A stretch of DNA of 64,000 nt from Nocardia asteroides. Lineage in GTDB: Bacteria; Actinomycetota; Actinomycetes; Mycobacteriales; Mycobacteriaceae. How positions within the stretch are numbered: position 1 is the first letter of the stretch; every line of letters starts with the position of its first letter. A model generated the notes under the pieces. The model was given only the letters and a program-made list of their open reading frames with translations, had not been told where the DNA came from and ran no database searches. The translations under genes and the position numbers were made by a program. This document shows, in pieces, positions 53,766 through 63,179 of this stretch. The stretch covers positions 6,820,001 to 6,884,000 of the forward strand of contig CP082844.1 of the NCBI GenBank assembly GCA_019930625.1, read 5' to 3'.

Positions 53766-54894
53766 CCGCGTCATCTTCAGCCGCCCATTCCGGGCGCGCC
53801 GGGAACTACCGAACCTGGAGGCCGTGCTGGCCTCCGACCACAGCCATGGCGACGGACAGTTCACCGCGTCGGCCACCGCGAAGCTGAAGGCGATCACGGG
53901 CGCGCCGCACGCCCTGCTCACCACCTCCTGCACGTCCGCGTTGGAGATGGCGGGCCTGCTGCTGGAGCTGGGCCCCGACGACGAAGTGATCGTGCCCAGC
54001 TTCGCGTTCACCTCCACCGCCACCTCGATGGCGCTGCGCGGCGCCACCTGCGTCTTCGCCGACATCGATCCGGCAACCGGCAACCTGGACCCGGCGTCGG
54101 TGGCCGCAGTGATCACCGAGCGGACCAAAGCCGTGGTGGTCATCCACTACGGTGGCGTCGCCGCCGACATGGACGGGTTGCTGGCCCTGGCGAACGCGCA
54201 CGGCTTCGCCGTCGTCGAGGACAACGCGCACGGGCTCGGCGGCACCTGGCGCGGCAGGCAGCTGGGCACCATCGGCACGATGGGCACGCTCAGCTTCCAC
54301 GACACCAAGAACGTGCACTGCGGCGAGGGCGGCGCGCTGCTGCTCACCGACGAGATCCTGATGGCGCGCGCCGAGATCATCCGGGAAAAGGGCACCGACC
54401 GTGCCCGGTTCCTGCGCGGAGCAGTGGACAAGTACTCCTGGCAGGACATCGGCTCCAGCTATCTGCCGAGCGAGCTGAACGCGGCCGTGCTCGACGCGCA
54501 ACTGGACGAGTTCGACACCATCCAGGCCGGACGGCACCGGGTGTGGGACGCCTACGCCGCCGCCCTCCCGGACTGGGCCCGGCGCAACGACGTGCGCCTG
54601 ATGTCCGTGCCCGCCGATCGCGGGCACACCGCGCATCTGTACTACCTGCGCACCCCGACCGAGCGACGCCGCGACGACCTCATCATGCACCTCGCCGCGC
54701 AGGGCATCTCCGCCCCGTTCCACTACATCCCGCTGGATTCCAGCCCGGCCGGCTTCAAACTCGGCCGCACGCCGCGACCGTGCGCCCGCAGCGCCGAGTT
54801 CTCCGGAACCGTCGTGCGCCTGCCGCTGTGGCCGGATCTCACCGACGCGCAGGTAGCCCGCGTCGTGGACGCGGTCACCGCGTTCACCGTGTGA
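53755..54894 (+). CDS. rffA: dTDP-4-amino-4,6-dideoxygalactose transaminase-like (WecE/RffA, DegT family)
   Basis: A 379-residue PLP enzyme very like E. coli WecE/RffA as I remember it: 'TTSCTSALEMAGLLLELGP', 'DEVIVPSFAFTSTA', 'HYGGVAADMD', 'VVEDNAHG', 'GTIGTMGTLSFHDTKN' (PLP lysine) and 'EIIREKGTDRARFLRGAVDK'. It would transfer an amino group from glutamate to a dTDP-4-keto-6-deoxyhexose. TTG start with GGGGGA nine bases upstream. Its coupling to the GT2 gene suggests the amino-sugar is the substrate that is loaded on polyprenyl phosphate. Confidence 0.88.
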   Translation: MSTDRVIFSRPFRARRELPNLEAVLASDHSHGDGQFTASATAKLKAITGAPHALLTTSCTSALEMAGLLLELGPDDEVIVPSFAFTSTATSMALRGATCVFADIDPATGNLDPASVAAVITERTKAVVVIHYGGVAADMDGLLALANAHGFAVVEDNAHGLGGTWRGRQLGTIGTMGTLSFHDTKNVHCGEGGALLLTDEILMARAEIIREKGTDRARFLRGAVDKYSWQDIGSSYLPSELNAAVLDAQLDEFDTIQAGRHRVWDAYAAALPDWARRNDVRLMSVPADRGHTAHLYYLRTPTERRRDDLIMHLAAQGISAPFHYIPLDSSPAGFKLGRTPRPCARSAEFSGTVVRLPLWPDLTDAQVARVVDAVTAFTV

Positions 54895-54929
54895 TCGCGT
54901 CGTCGCGATAGACGAGACCCGATCACGGC

Positions 54930-55535
54930 TTACGCGGTGAGCACGTAGAGCTTCTCCCTGCCGCCCGCGATCAGGGATCGCCGTGCCACGCGCGGCGCGT
55001 ACGGCGTGAAGAACTCGTCCAGCGTCTGCTCGGTGAAGCGGTGCGCCTGCTCACCGTCGCCCGCGTCGGTGAACCGCTTACCGATCGTGGCGAGAACCGG
55101 ATTGTCGCTGGTCGCCAGATTGCGGACCGGTTCGGCGACGATCACGTTCTTGCCAGCAGCCGCGAGCATCCGATCGAGGAGGGGGCCCGGCTCGGGGAGG
55201 AAGTGGTAGAGGCTGGCCTGCATGATGACGTAGTCGGCGGCGGGCAGTGCGTCATCCGAACGCAGGTTCCATACCCTGCCCCGCCCGCCCGCTTCGTTCA
55301 CGCGCGCGACGAAACGCTCGTTCAGGTCCAGGCCCGTGTAGTCGACCGACTTGCGGCGCAAGTAGCGGGTGTAGAGCGTCGCAGGTCCGCAGCACAGATC
55401 CACCACGCTCGCTCCTTCCGGTACGAGCTCCGCGATAGCGCGATACCGAGCCGTGTAGTGCCTGCCGTACAACCCGCGCATCAGCACCTCGTAGACGGTC
55501 CCGTTGCGGTAGATGAGGCTCGTTCTCACAGGCAC
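54930..55535 (-). CDS. Class I SAM-dependent methyltransferase
   Basis: A 201-residue Rossmann methyltransferase with motif I 'VVDLCCGPATLYTRYL' and an acidic 'YTGLDLNERFV'. Acceptor unknown; the location next to sugar genes suggests a sugar or lipid, but the family is too broad to say. GTG start at 55535. Convergent with the transaminase gene. Confidence 0.8.
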   Translation of the reverse strand: MPVRTSLIYRNGTVYEVLMRGLYGRHYTARYRAIAELVPEGASVVDLCCGPATLYTRYLRRKSVDYTGLDLNERFVARVNEAGGRGRVWNLRSDDALPAADYVIMQASLYHFLPEPGPLLDRMLAAAGKNVIVAEPVRNLATSDNPVLATIGKRFTDAGDGEQAHRFTEQTLDEFFTPYAPRVARRSLIAGGREKLYVLTA

Positions 55536-55585
55536 TCACTATGCCATCGGTCGGTGAATCCGGCGCTTCGGCAACATGAATCGTG

Positions 55586-58537
55586 TCAATCGCCCAGCAA
55601 TGTGTGTGCTTGGTCCTCGGTGAGGATCTCGTAGGCATCGGAAGCCCGGTTGTACCACCAGGTGTCCGGTCCCGGCTCGGGGCGCCCGGCCGCCTGCACC
55701 GCACGGGCGGAGGGGCGGAAGGACGAGCTGCGGGGAATGTCGTTCACCACGTACACCAGGTCGGGCCGCTGATCCGGTTCCAGCGCGCGCAACGCCTCGG
55801 TGACGTCCTTCGGTTCCAGGTGGAAGCCTTCGCGCACGCTCACTGCGGCCACCGCGATGCAGTGGTCACCGACATTGAGGCCGTAGGTGACTTCCATGTC
55901 GACCGCGGTGATGTCGTTGAGCACGTCGACGATCGGCTGACCGAACACCGGCCCGCGCCGGGTGTGGATCACCGTGTCCGTGCGGTCGATCAGCCAGTAG
56001 TCGCCGTCGCTGTCGCGGCGGAACAAATTCTCCGTCGGCATCCAGGAGTCGCCCGCCGTGAAGACCCCGCGCAGGCCGCCGGCGGAGATGTCGACGCCGT
56101 CGGACGCTTTGCCGATCAACAGGCCCACCTCGTTGTCCGCGCAGCGCCGGGCGAAGCCCGAGCCGTCGACCAGAACGCGCTCGGTGAGCGGATCGTAGGC
56201 GACCAACTCCACCTTCGCGGTGCCGGGAACCGGCCTGCCCTTGCACCCGCGCTTCTGACCGGCCACATTGGCCAGCACCACGTCGCCCTCGATCGAGGCA
56301 TAGAACTCCAGTACCCGGGCGGGTTCGAACTGCTCGACGGTGCGCCGCCACAGTCCGGCGGGCATACCGGAGCCGATGAACAACCGGATGGGGTGGCGAT
56401 GACCGGCCGGGAACACCTCGGCGTCGAGGATGTCGCGCAGCATGGTCCAGGTGTAGGTGACCACGGTGACGCCGTAGCGGTGCACCTCCTCGGCGAAGCG
56501 CTCCGGATTCAGCGACCGGGCCAGTGCGATCCGGCTCCCACCCGCGACCGCACCGCCGAGGCTGACCAGCAGCCCGGAGGAATGGTGCAGCGGGGCGAGG
56601 CAGTACACCGTGTCCTTGCGGTCGAGATCCGCCGTGGTCGCGGTACCGAACGCCGACAGTGCCCAGCGATGGTTGGTGATGTACTTGGTCTCCAATCGGT
56701 CGCCGGTGCCGGTGACGAGCACGAACGCCAGCTCCCGCGCCAGGCCAGGATCGGGCCGGTACCACGCGGGCAGCTGCACCCGGGCCGGGTCGATCTGCTC
56801 GAGGTCGATCAAGCGATCCCCGGCGGGCAGGGACAATTCGCGGGTGTCGCCACCGCCGAGCACCAGCACCCGGGCGCTGGTCGCGGCGGCCTGCCGCAGG
56901 TTCTCCGGGTCGGCGATCAGAGTATCCACGCCGGTCAGCTCTATCGCGCGGCTCAGTTCGCTGTTCGGGGCCAGCAGCACCGCCACCGCGCCCAGCCGCG
57001 ACAGCGCCGCGACAGCGGCCAACGCGCTCGGCCGGGTCTCCATCACCAGGCCGACCCGCATGGCGGGACGCACGCCCACCGAGATCAGGCCGCGCACCAC
57101 GTTGTCGATGCGCGTGTTGACCGCCGCGTTGGTGTGCACCCGGTCGTCGAACAGGAACAGGTCCCGCCGCGGCGCGCGCCGCGCCTGCTCGGCCAGCAGT
57201 CGGCCGAGTGATACCCGGGTGTGCGGCTGGATCATGCCAAGTCGGGTCAGCCTGGGTAGTGCCCGTGCGGCTTCGCCGGCCAGTTCGATCGAGCCGCGCA
57301 CCGTGTTGTTCGCGATGCCCTCGAGTGCTTTGCCCACGCCGGTGCCCGCCTCCGCCAGCGTCGCGGCGGTGTGCACCACCCGGGTCGCCGCCGACCGGGG
57401 GCGGTTGCTCGCCACATGCTCGGCCATCGGCACGATTTCCGGGGGCAGCGGCTTGTCGCCGTCCATCCACTCGACCCACTGCCGCACCAGCGGCCAGGTG
57501 TGGTTGGTGGCCGTGCTTCCGGCCACCAGGCCGAAGTGCCCCGCCACCAAGGTCGCCTCGTAGACCTCGGCGTTGGGCGCGGCCCGCACGATGCCGCGCA
57601 CGGCGGCGGGCTGTCCGATGTCGTCCACCTCGCCGACGAACGCCAGGATCGGGCATTTCAGCTCGGCCAGCGAGATCGGCTGATCGCGGATCACGAAACC
57701 GCCGAGCATCAGCCGGTTGTGCGCGACGAACTGCTTGAGCAGGTCCGCCGCGGCGGGGCCCGCGTAACCGACCCAGCCGTCGCTGTTGAGGAAACGGCGC
57801 TGGCGCTCCTTCGGCAGCAGCGCCTCCCGGTCGTGCAGCTGACGCAGGAAATCGATCCTGGACTTGGCCGTCTTCACCGGGTCGAGCAATTGGAAGCCGA
57901 TCCGCACCATGGAGTCGGTGATCGGCAGCCGGGTGACCACGTGGTCGGCCAGGAAGTCGGCGACGTCGGAGACCATGCCGTAGGGCAGTCCGAACGGCAT
58001 GCCCGCGACGATGTCGACCGGGCTGCCGAAGGTCACGATGCTGTCCACGCCCTTGCCGTACCGGTAGGCGGCGGACTGGTAGGCGAACATGCCGCCCTGC
58101 GAGTAGCCCATCAGGTGCACGCCGCTGCCGGTGGCCTCGTTGACGGTGTCGATGGCGCTGTTGACGGCGAGCACGTGGTCGGCGAGGTCGCGTTGCCAGC
58201 CGCCCTCCTCACTCGCGGGCGAGCCGAAGTCCACCACCCAGCAGTCGACGCCACCGCGGTGCAGGATCCCGACGGCGCCGTCCTCGGCGTTCACGTCCCA
58301 GATGTCGGCGTTCACCATGAGCGGCGGGACCAGCAGGGCCACCGGACGGCCGGGGGTGGCGTCGTCGGGGAAGTAATGGCGCAGCCGGTACATGCGTCTG
58401 CGCTCCACGACTTCGAACGGAGAGGACGCGACGTCATGGGTCAGCCCGCCGAAGCGGATGACCTCCAGGCCGTTCTGCGCGGTCGCCATCAACCGCTGCA
58501 CCGAGCCCACCACATCCTTCGCATTCAACTTCACCAT
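55586..58537 (-). CDS. Alpha/beta-hydrolase fused to acyl-CoA synthetase (Rv1683-like)
   Basis: A 983-residue two-domain protein. Residues about 40-390 are an alpha/beta hydrolase related to PHA synthases, with nucleophile Ser146 in 'GYSQGGMF'. Residues about 450-960 are an adenylate-forming acyl-CoA synthetase-like domain with 'LVTGTGDRLETKYI' in place of the canonical P-loop and 'YASIEGDVVLA' and 'TAGDSWMPTENLFR' following. Rv1683 has the same architecture and has been linked to triacylglycerol turnover. The altered P-loop raises doubt over ligase activity. An upstream palindrome may be its operator. Confidence 0.88.
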   Translation of the reverse strand: MVKLNAKDVVGSVQRLMATAQNGLEVIRFGGLTHDVASSPFEVVERRRMYRLRHYFPDDATPGRPVALLVPPLMVNADIWDVNAEDGAVGILHRGGVDCWVVDFGSPASEEGGWQRDLADHVLAVNSAIDTVNEATGSGVHLMGYSQGGMFAYQSAAYRYGKGVDSIVTFGSPVDIVAGMPFGLPYGMVSDVADFLADHVVTRLPITDSMVRIGFQLLDPVKTAKSRIDFLRQLHDREALLPKERQRRFLNSDGWVGYAGPAAADLLKQFVAHNRLMLGGFVIRDQPISLAELKCPILAFVGEVDDIGQPAAVRGIVRAAPNAEVYEATLVAGHFGLVAGSTATNHTWPLVRQWVEWMDGDKPLPPEIVPMAEHVASNRPRSAATRVVHTAATLAEAGTGVGKALEGIANNTVRGSIELAGEAARALPRLTRLGMIQPHTRVSLGRLLAEQARRAPRRDLFLFDDRVHTNAAVNTRIDNVVRGLISVGVRPAMRVGLVMETRPSALAAVAALSRLGAVAVLLAPNSELSRAIELTGVDTLIADPENLRQAAATSARVLVLGGGDTRELSLPAGDRLIDLEQIDPARVQLPAWYRPDPGLARELAFVLVTGTGDRLETKYITNHRWALSAFGTATTADLDRKDTVYCLAPLHHSSGLLVSLGGAVAGGSRIALARSLNPERFAEEVHRYGVTVVTYTWTMLRDILDAEVFPAGHRHPIRLFIGSGMPAGLWRRTVEQFEPARVLEFYASIEGDVVLANVAGQKRGCKGRPVPGTAKVELVAYDPLTERVLVDGSGFARRCADNEVGLLIGKASDGVDISAGGLRGVFTAGDSWMPTENLFRRDSDGDYWLIDRTDTVIHTRRGPVFGQPIVDVLNDITAVDMEVTYGLNVGDHCIAVAAVSVREGFHLEPKDVTEALRALEPDQRPDLVYVVNDIPRSSSFRPSARAVQAAGRPEPGPDTWWYNRASDAYEILTEDQAHTLLGD

Positions 58538-58618
58538 CGCTCCTGGCCCTACCTAGAACGTGACCCGCATCACACACCGCGAGGTGTTCAGACGAGCTTC
58601 CCATACCACCTGTCCATT

Positions 58619-58643
58619 ATGTGTCCGCTGTGACACGACACAT
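58619..58643. promoter_or_regulatory. Palindromic operator candidate upstream of hydrolase/synthetase gene
   Basis: ATGTGTC, 11 bases, GACACAT is a perfect 7-bp inverted repeat with an inner GTGACAC. It lies about 80 bases upstream of the 55586-58537 gene start, where a TetR- or FadR-type repressor could bind. Confidence 0.5.
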
Positions 58644-59311
58644 GCATGGATGCCGCGGTCGGCTTCCATGACGTTTACGCATCGGCTCGTGAACGGCGCC
58701 CGGCGAACGTGCGAGGCACCGGGAAACCGACAGCGGAGAGTCACCGGTGCGCCTCGGTGGGCACGCCGCCCCCTGAGCGAATACCGACCCACCCTACCCA
58801 GGGAGACGAGCCGCTCCCGGCACAGCCACGCACACGTCAGCCATGGCTGAGCCCGATCTCTTGATAAGCGAACGAGCGCACCGGTGGGAGCCGCCTGCGC
58901 CCTGCCGGTGGGTCGCCGCGGTGGTCTGGTCATCACATCGAGTACGACGCCCGACCACAGGGCAGGAGGCATCGATACAGAGAGCTGATCATGGGCAATC
59001 GCAGGGCAATTGGCAGATTTACTGGACGCCACCCGCCGTTACCGGAATCGACTGCGTGTCGTAACCATCCGCAGGCACTCGCGCGAATCTTCGAAGTTTT
59101 CCTGTGCGCAGCAGCTTTCGGCGTCTACCATCGATCACGTCTGGAACGCCTTGGCGCGTAGGCAATCTCGTTCGATGAGCTCTTCGCGGGCATACCCGCT
59201 GCTGTTTTGATGTGAACACCCAGCGACTCTGAACTATCGACGACTCCGTATTCACCCTGCCCCAAAACCCGTCACCGGCTCCCGGTGGCCGTCTCGAGGT
59301 GAGGACCACGC
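58644..59311. other. Intergenic region upstream of the encapsulin operon
   Basis: About 670 bases with short open frames on both strands but no recognisable gene. It should carry the promoter of the terpene-encapsulin operon; no clear consensus was found. Confidence 0.4.
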
Positions 59312-60718
59312 ATGACCATAGAAATGCCAGTCGAAACGGAAAACAACGTGCGCAGGAGCCTGAGCACCAGCACGGCAGGCCTACTCGCGCACACCACCAA
59401 ATCCGAACCGCAGATGCAGGGCATCAGCTCGCGCTGGCTCACCCGCGTGCTGCCGTGGACGCAGGTCAACGGCGGTGTGTATCGGGTGAACCGCCGCCTG
59501 ACCCATACCGTGGGCAACGGGGAGGTGGAATTCGTCATCGACGGCGGCTCCGCACGGGTGATTCCCCTCGAATTGCAAGAGCTTCCGGCACTGCGCCATT
59601 TCGACGACGAGGACGTGTTGCGCGGCCTCGCAGAGCGTTTCGAACAGCGTGATCTCGAACCGGGCACTGTAGTAGCGGAATTCGGCAACCCGATGGATCA
59701 GGTTCTGCTGATCGTGCACGGCAAATTGAGCAAGATCGGTTCGGGCGAATACGGAGAGCAGACAAAGCTCGGCATGCTGGGGGGCGGTGACTACTTCGGC
59801 GACGTGATGCTCATCGAGCCCTCGGCGATCTGGCCCGTCACCGTCAAGACGGTGACCAAGACGACCATGCTGGTGCTTCCCCGGCAATCCCTGACGGAGT
59901 ACCTCGATAGCGCTCCGGCGCTGCGGGAGCAACTCTCCCGCGTCGCGTCCGCGCCCACCCACCGCCAGAACAACAAAGGCGAGGCCGACATCGAGGTCGC
60001 CTCCGGCCACTCCGGGGAGCCGCTGCTGGAAGGCACGTTCGTCGACTACGACGCCTCCCCGCGGCAGTACGAGCTCAGCCTGGCGCAGAGCGTGCTGCGC
60101 GTGCATACCAGAGTCGCCGACCTGTTCAACGACCCGATGAACCAGGTCGAGCAGCAACTGCGCCTGACCATCGAGGCGCTCTACGAACGGCGGGAGTACG
60201 ACCTGGTCAACAATCCCGACTTCGGCCTGCTGCACAACTGCGATCTGAAACAGCGCATCTACACCGAGACCGGCGCGCCCACCCCGGACGACATGGACGA
60301 ACTGCTCAGCATGCGCCGCAGCACGAAACTCTTCCTCGCCCACCCGAAAGCGATCGCGGCGTTCGGACGCGAATGCAGCAAGCGCGGGCTCTACCCGGAC
60401 CCGGTCGAGGTGGACGGACATCGTGTGCCCGCGTGGCGCGGCGTGCCGATCTTCCCGTGCGGCAAGATCCCGATCAGCGACACCCAGACCACCTCGATCC
60501 TGGCCATGCGCACCGGCGAGAAGGACCAGGGCGTGATCGGCCTGCACCAGACCGGGATCCCGGACGAGTACGAGCCCAGCCTGAACGTGCGCTTCAAGGG
60601 CATCGATGACCAGTCGATCATCTCCTACCTGATCAGCTGCTATTACTCGGCCGCCGTGCTGGTGCCCGACGCCCTCGGCGTGCTCGACAACGTCCTGGTC
60701 GCCCGGCAAGCGGACTGA
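59312..60718 (+). CDS. eshA: Family 2B encapsulin shell protein with cNMP-binding-like domain (EshA-like)
   Basis: A 468-residue protein of the type known as EshA in Streptomyces, now assigned to family 2B encapsulins. An N-terminal arm (about 1-95, '[20 protein letters not shown]') is followed by a cyclic-nucleotide-binding-like domain (about 102-205), and a HK97-type capsid core (about 245-468: '[20 protein letters not shown]' through '[20 protein letters not shown]'). Copies would assemble into a hollow shell holding the terpene cyclase encoded next. In the nucleotide-binding cassette the expected Arg is absent ('[18 protein letters not shown]'), so ligand binding is doubtful. GAGGTGAGG ribosome binding site. 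Eight bases separate it from the cyclase gene. Confidence 0.9.
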   Translation: MTIEMPVETENNVRRSLSTSTAGLLAHTTKSEPQMQGISSRWLTRVLPWTQVNGGVYRVNRRLTHTVGNGEVEFVIDGGSARVIPLELQELPALRHFDDEDVLRGLAERFEQRDLEPGTVVAEFGNPMDQVLLIVHGKLSKIGSGEYGEQTKLGMLGGGDYFGDVMLIEPSAIWPVTVKTVTKTTMLVLPRQSLTEYLDSAPALREQLSRVASAPTHRQNNKGEADIEVASGHSGEPLLEGTFVDYDASPRQYELSLAQSVLRVHTRVADLFNDPMNQVEQQLRLTIEALYERREYDLVNNPDFGLLHNCDLKQRIYTETGAPTPDDMDELLSMRRSTKLFLAHPKAIAAFGRECSKRGLYPDPVEVDGHRVPAWRGVPIFPCGKIPISDTQTTSILAMRTGEKDQGVIGLHQTGIPDEYEPSLNVRFKGIDDQSIISYLISCYYSAAVLVPDALGVLDNVLVARQAD

Positions 60719-60726
60719 CCGGGGTG

Positions 60727-62274
60727 ATGAGCATGTCGGTGCTCTCCCGCGCCGCGGCGGCGCAGGCCTCCGATGAGGTCGCCGCCACCGTCGTCGCGCT
60801 GCTCACCAACACCGGGACGGCCGCTCCGTCCGACCTCTTCGCGCCGAAAAAAGCTGACGCACCGGATATTCCGCCCCCGGATGGACCAGCGGGTGTGCGG
60901 CACGCCGGGTTGCTCGGTCCATCCGGCCTCGGCGCCGCCGCCCTGCTGCTGCCGATTGGTGGCACGGACCGTGTCACGACGCCCGCCGTCGTGGCGGCGA
61001 CCTCGGCCGCTGTCCACACCGACGGGCGGGGCACCGCCATCGGCGAAACCAGAACAGCGGCCGCGCCCGGCGGCATACCGAGATCGGTGAAACGGATGCC
61101 GGTGTCGTCGCCGCCACGCATCCCCACCGGACCGACCGGACTCGGCACAGCGTCGGCGTTCTTCGGAAGAGACGGCATCGCGGTGGCGCCACGCACGGCC
61201 GGGCACACGGCGCCCGGCCCGGAACCCGCCGGTGATTCCGCGCGCACGCCGCGAGGGCCGACCGGCACGACGCGCCGCGATCGACCGGATCCGATTCCCC
61301 CGCTGTACTGCCCGCCGCCGCTGCGTGACGATCCCGCTCTGGCCGAAGCCGTCAATACCGGGATCGTCGATTGGGCGAGGGACATCGGGCTGTACGAGGG
61401 CCGGCTGGAGGAGTTGCGCGACGCCGATTTCGGTCGGCTGATCATGCTCGCCCACCCGGACTGCGACGACGCGGACCGGCTGCTGGCAGCGGCGAAGTGC
61501 GCCGTCTCGGAATGGTCGGTGGACGACTACTACTGCGAGGAGGACGCCGACGACCGGGCTCCGGACGGCACGCCGTCCAGTGCCGAGGCCGAACTGGGTC
61601 CCCGGCTCGAATTGGCCGCCGCCGCCATGGACCCGGTTCACCTGCCCGTGCGATACGTCGCCCAGCTCGAGGCGGCTCTCGAGGCCGACCCCATCCTGCG
61701 CGCCTTCCGCACGTCCTTCGACCATCTGGCGCGCTACGCCAGCCCGGCGCAGCTGGCCCGGCTGCGCACCGAGATCGCGGGCTGGTTCATCGCGCTCGGC
61801 GCGGAAGCGGGTTGGCGGGCGGCGGGACGGATGCCGCCGGTGTGGGAATACCTCACCAACCGGCAACCGCACAGCTTCTTGCCCTGCATGGCGCCGACCG
61901 ACGTGCTCGGCGGCTACGAGTTGCGAGCCGCGGAGTACACCCACCCGGCGGTGCGCCGTGTGGTCACCACGGCGGCGCTGGCCAGCCAGATGGTGAACGA
62001 CCTGTATTCGATGGCGCGCGAGGACCTTTCCAACGGCAGAGAGTTCAATCTGCCGACCGTCCTCGCCGCCGAGGAGCGCTGCTCACGCCGCGAGGCCGTG
62101 CTGCGCACCGCCGAGGTGCACGACGAACTGGTGCACCGGTTCGAACGCGAGGCGGCGCCCCTGGCCGCGGCGGGATCGCCGCAGCTACGCCGCTTCCTCG
62201 CCGGCCTGTGGGCCTGGATGGGCGGCAACCGTGCCTGGCACGCCGACAGCAAACGCTATCGCGATGTGAAATGA
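60727..62274 (+). CDS. Terpene synthase, 2-methylisoborneol synthase type, with disordered N-terminal tail
   Basis: A 515-residue class I terpene cyclase. The catalytic domain covers the last about 315 residues: aspartate-rich 'DDYYCEEDADD', the exact NSE triad 'NDLYSMARE' and the end 'GLWAWMGGNRAWH', characteristic of 2-MIB synthases. It would ionise 2-methyl-GPP and cyclise it. The first about 195 residues are Pro/Ala/Gly-rich and disordered and include two similar motifs, 'LLGPSGLGAAALLL' and 'GPTGLGTASAFFG', likely to dock it in the encapsulin. GTG 60724 and ATG 60733 are alternative starts. Confidence 0.9.
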   Translation: MSMSVLSRAAAAQASDEVAATVVALLTNTGTAAPSDLFAPKKADAPDIPPPDGPAGVRHAGLLGPSGLGAAALLLPIGGTDRVTTPAVVAATSAAVHTDGRGTAIGETRTAAAPGGIPRSVKRMPVSSPPRIPTGPTGLGTASAFFGRDGIAVAPRTAGHTAPGPEPAGDSARTPRGPTGTTRRDRPDPIPPLYCPPPLRDDPALAEAVNTGIVDWARDIGLYEGRLEELRDADFGRLIMLAHPDCDDADRLLAAAKCAVSEWSVDDYYCEEDADDRAPDGTPSSAEAELGPRLELAAAAMDPVHLPVRYVAQLEAALEADPILRAFRTSFDHLARYASPAQLARLRTEIAGWFIALGAEAGWRAAGRMPPVWEYLTNRQPHSFLPCMAPTDVLGGYELRAAEYTHPAVRRVVTTAALASQMVNDLYSMAREDLSNGREFNLPTVLAAEERCSRREAVLRTAEVHDELVHRFEREAAPLAAAGSPQLRRFLAGLWAWMGGNRAWHADSKRYRDVK

Positions 62275-62306
62275 AGCAGTACCGCACCGAGAGAGGATGA
62301 TCGCGC

Positions 62307-63179
62307 ATGACCATGCTCAACCCGGACACCGGGACCGTTCTGCGTACCAGTTACCAGAAGTCCGTCGCCGCGTACTGGAACAACAACCCGAACGACGACC
62401 GGGTCAACACCAAACTCGGTGAGGTCGACGGGCTCTACCACCATCACTACGGCATCGGCGACCCGGATCTGTCCGTGCTGACCGGCCCGGAGGACACCCG
62501 CGAGGAACGCATCGTCACCGAGTTGCACCGGCTGGAGACCGCGCAGGCGGAGTTCCTGCTCGACCACCTCGGCGACGTCCGCCCCGGCGACCGGCTGATG
62601 GACGGCGGCTCCGGCCGCGGCGGCACCAGCTTCATGGCCAATCAGCGCTTCGGCTGCCAGGTCGACGGGGTGACCATCTCCGAATACCAGGTCGGCTTCG
62701 CCAACGACCAGGCCGCCCGCCGCGGTGTCGCGGACAAGGTGAAGTTCCACTTCCGCAACATGCTGGACACCGGATTCGAGACCGGTTCCATGCGCGGCAT
62801 CTGGACCAACGAGACCACCATGTACGTGGACCTGTTCGACCTGTTCCGCGAGTTCTCCCGCCTGCTGGAACCGGGCGGACGCTACGTGTGCATCACCGGC
62901 TGCTCCAATGATGTCACCGGTGGCCGTTCCTCCTCGGTCAGCTGGATCGACGCGCACTACGGCTGCATGATCCATCCGCGCAGCGAGTACTTCCGCGCCA
63001 TGGCCGAGAACAACCTGGTGCCCATCGCCGTGACCGAGCTCACCGCCGCGACAATCCCGTATTGGGAGCTGCGGACGAAATCCGAGCTGGCCACCGGCGT
63101 CGAGAAGCCGTTCCTGACCGCCTACCGGGAGGGCAGCTTCCACTACATGCTCATCGCCGCCGATAAGGTGGGCAGGTGA
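62307..63179 (+). CDS. Geranyl diphosphate 2-C-methyltransferase
   Basis: A 290-residue SAM-dependent methyltransferase. 'SYQKSVAAYWNNN', 'LGEVDGLYHHHYGIGD' and motif I 'LMDGGSGRGGTSF' are typical of GPP methyltransferase, which makes 2-methyl-GPP for 2-methylisoborneol. It follows the cyclase after 32 bases and overlaps idi by 4 bases, so it belongs to the same transcript. No cargo-targeting tail is visible, so it probably acts outside the shell. Confidence 0.93.
   Translation: MTMLNPDTGTVLRTSYQKSVAAYWNNNPNDDRVNTKLGEVDGLYHHHYGIGDPDLSVLTGPEDTREERIVTELHRLETAQAEFLLDHLGDVRPGDRLMDGGSGRGGTSFMANQRFGCQVDGVTISEYQVGFANDQAARRGVADKVKFHFRNMLDTGFETGSMRGIWTNETTMYVDLFDLFREFSRLLEPGGRYVCITGCSNDVTGGRSSSVSWIDAHYGCMIHPRSEYFRAMAENNLVPIAVTELTAATIPYWELRTKSELATGVEKPFLTAYREGSFHYMLIAADKVGR

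Noticed and set aside
52479..54143. 554-residue minus-strand frame opposite the GT2 and transaminase genes
   Set aside because: Both plus-strand genes have intact motifs; this frame has none.
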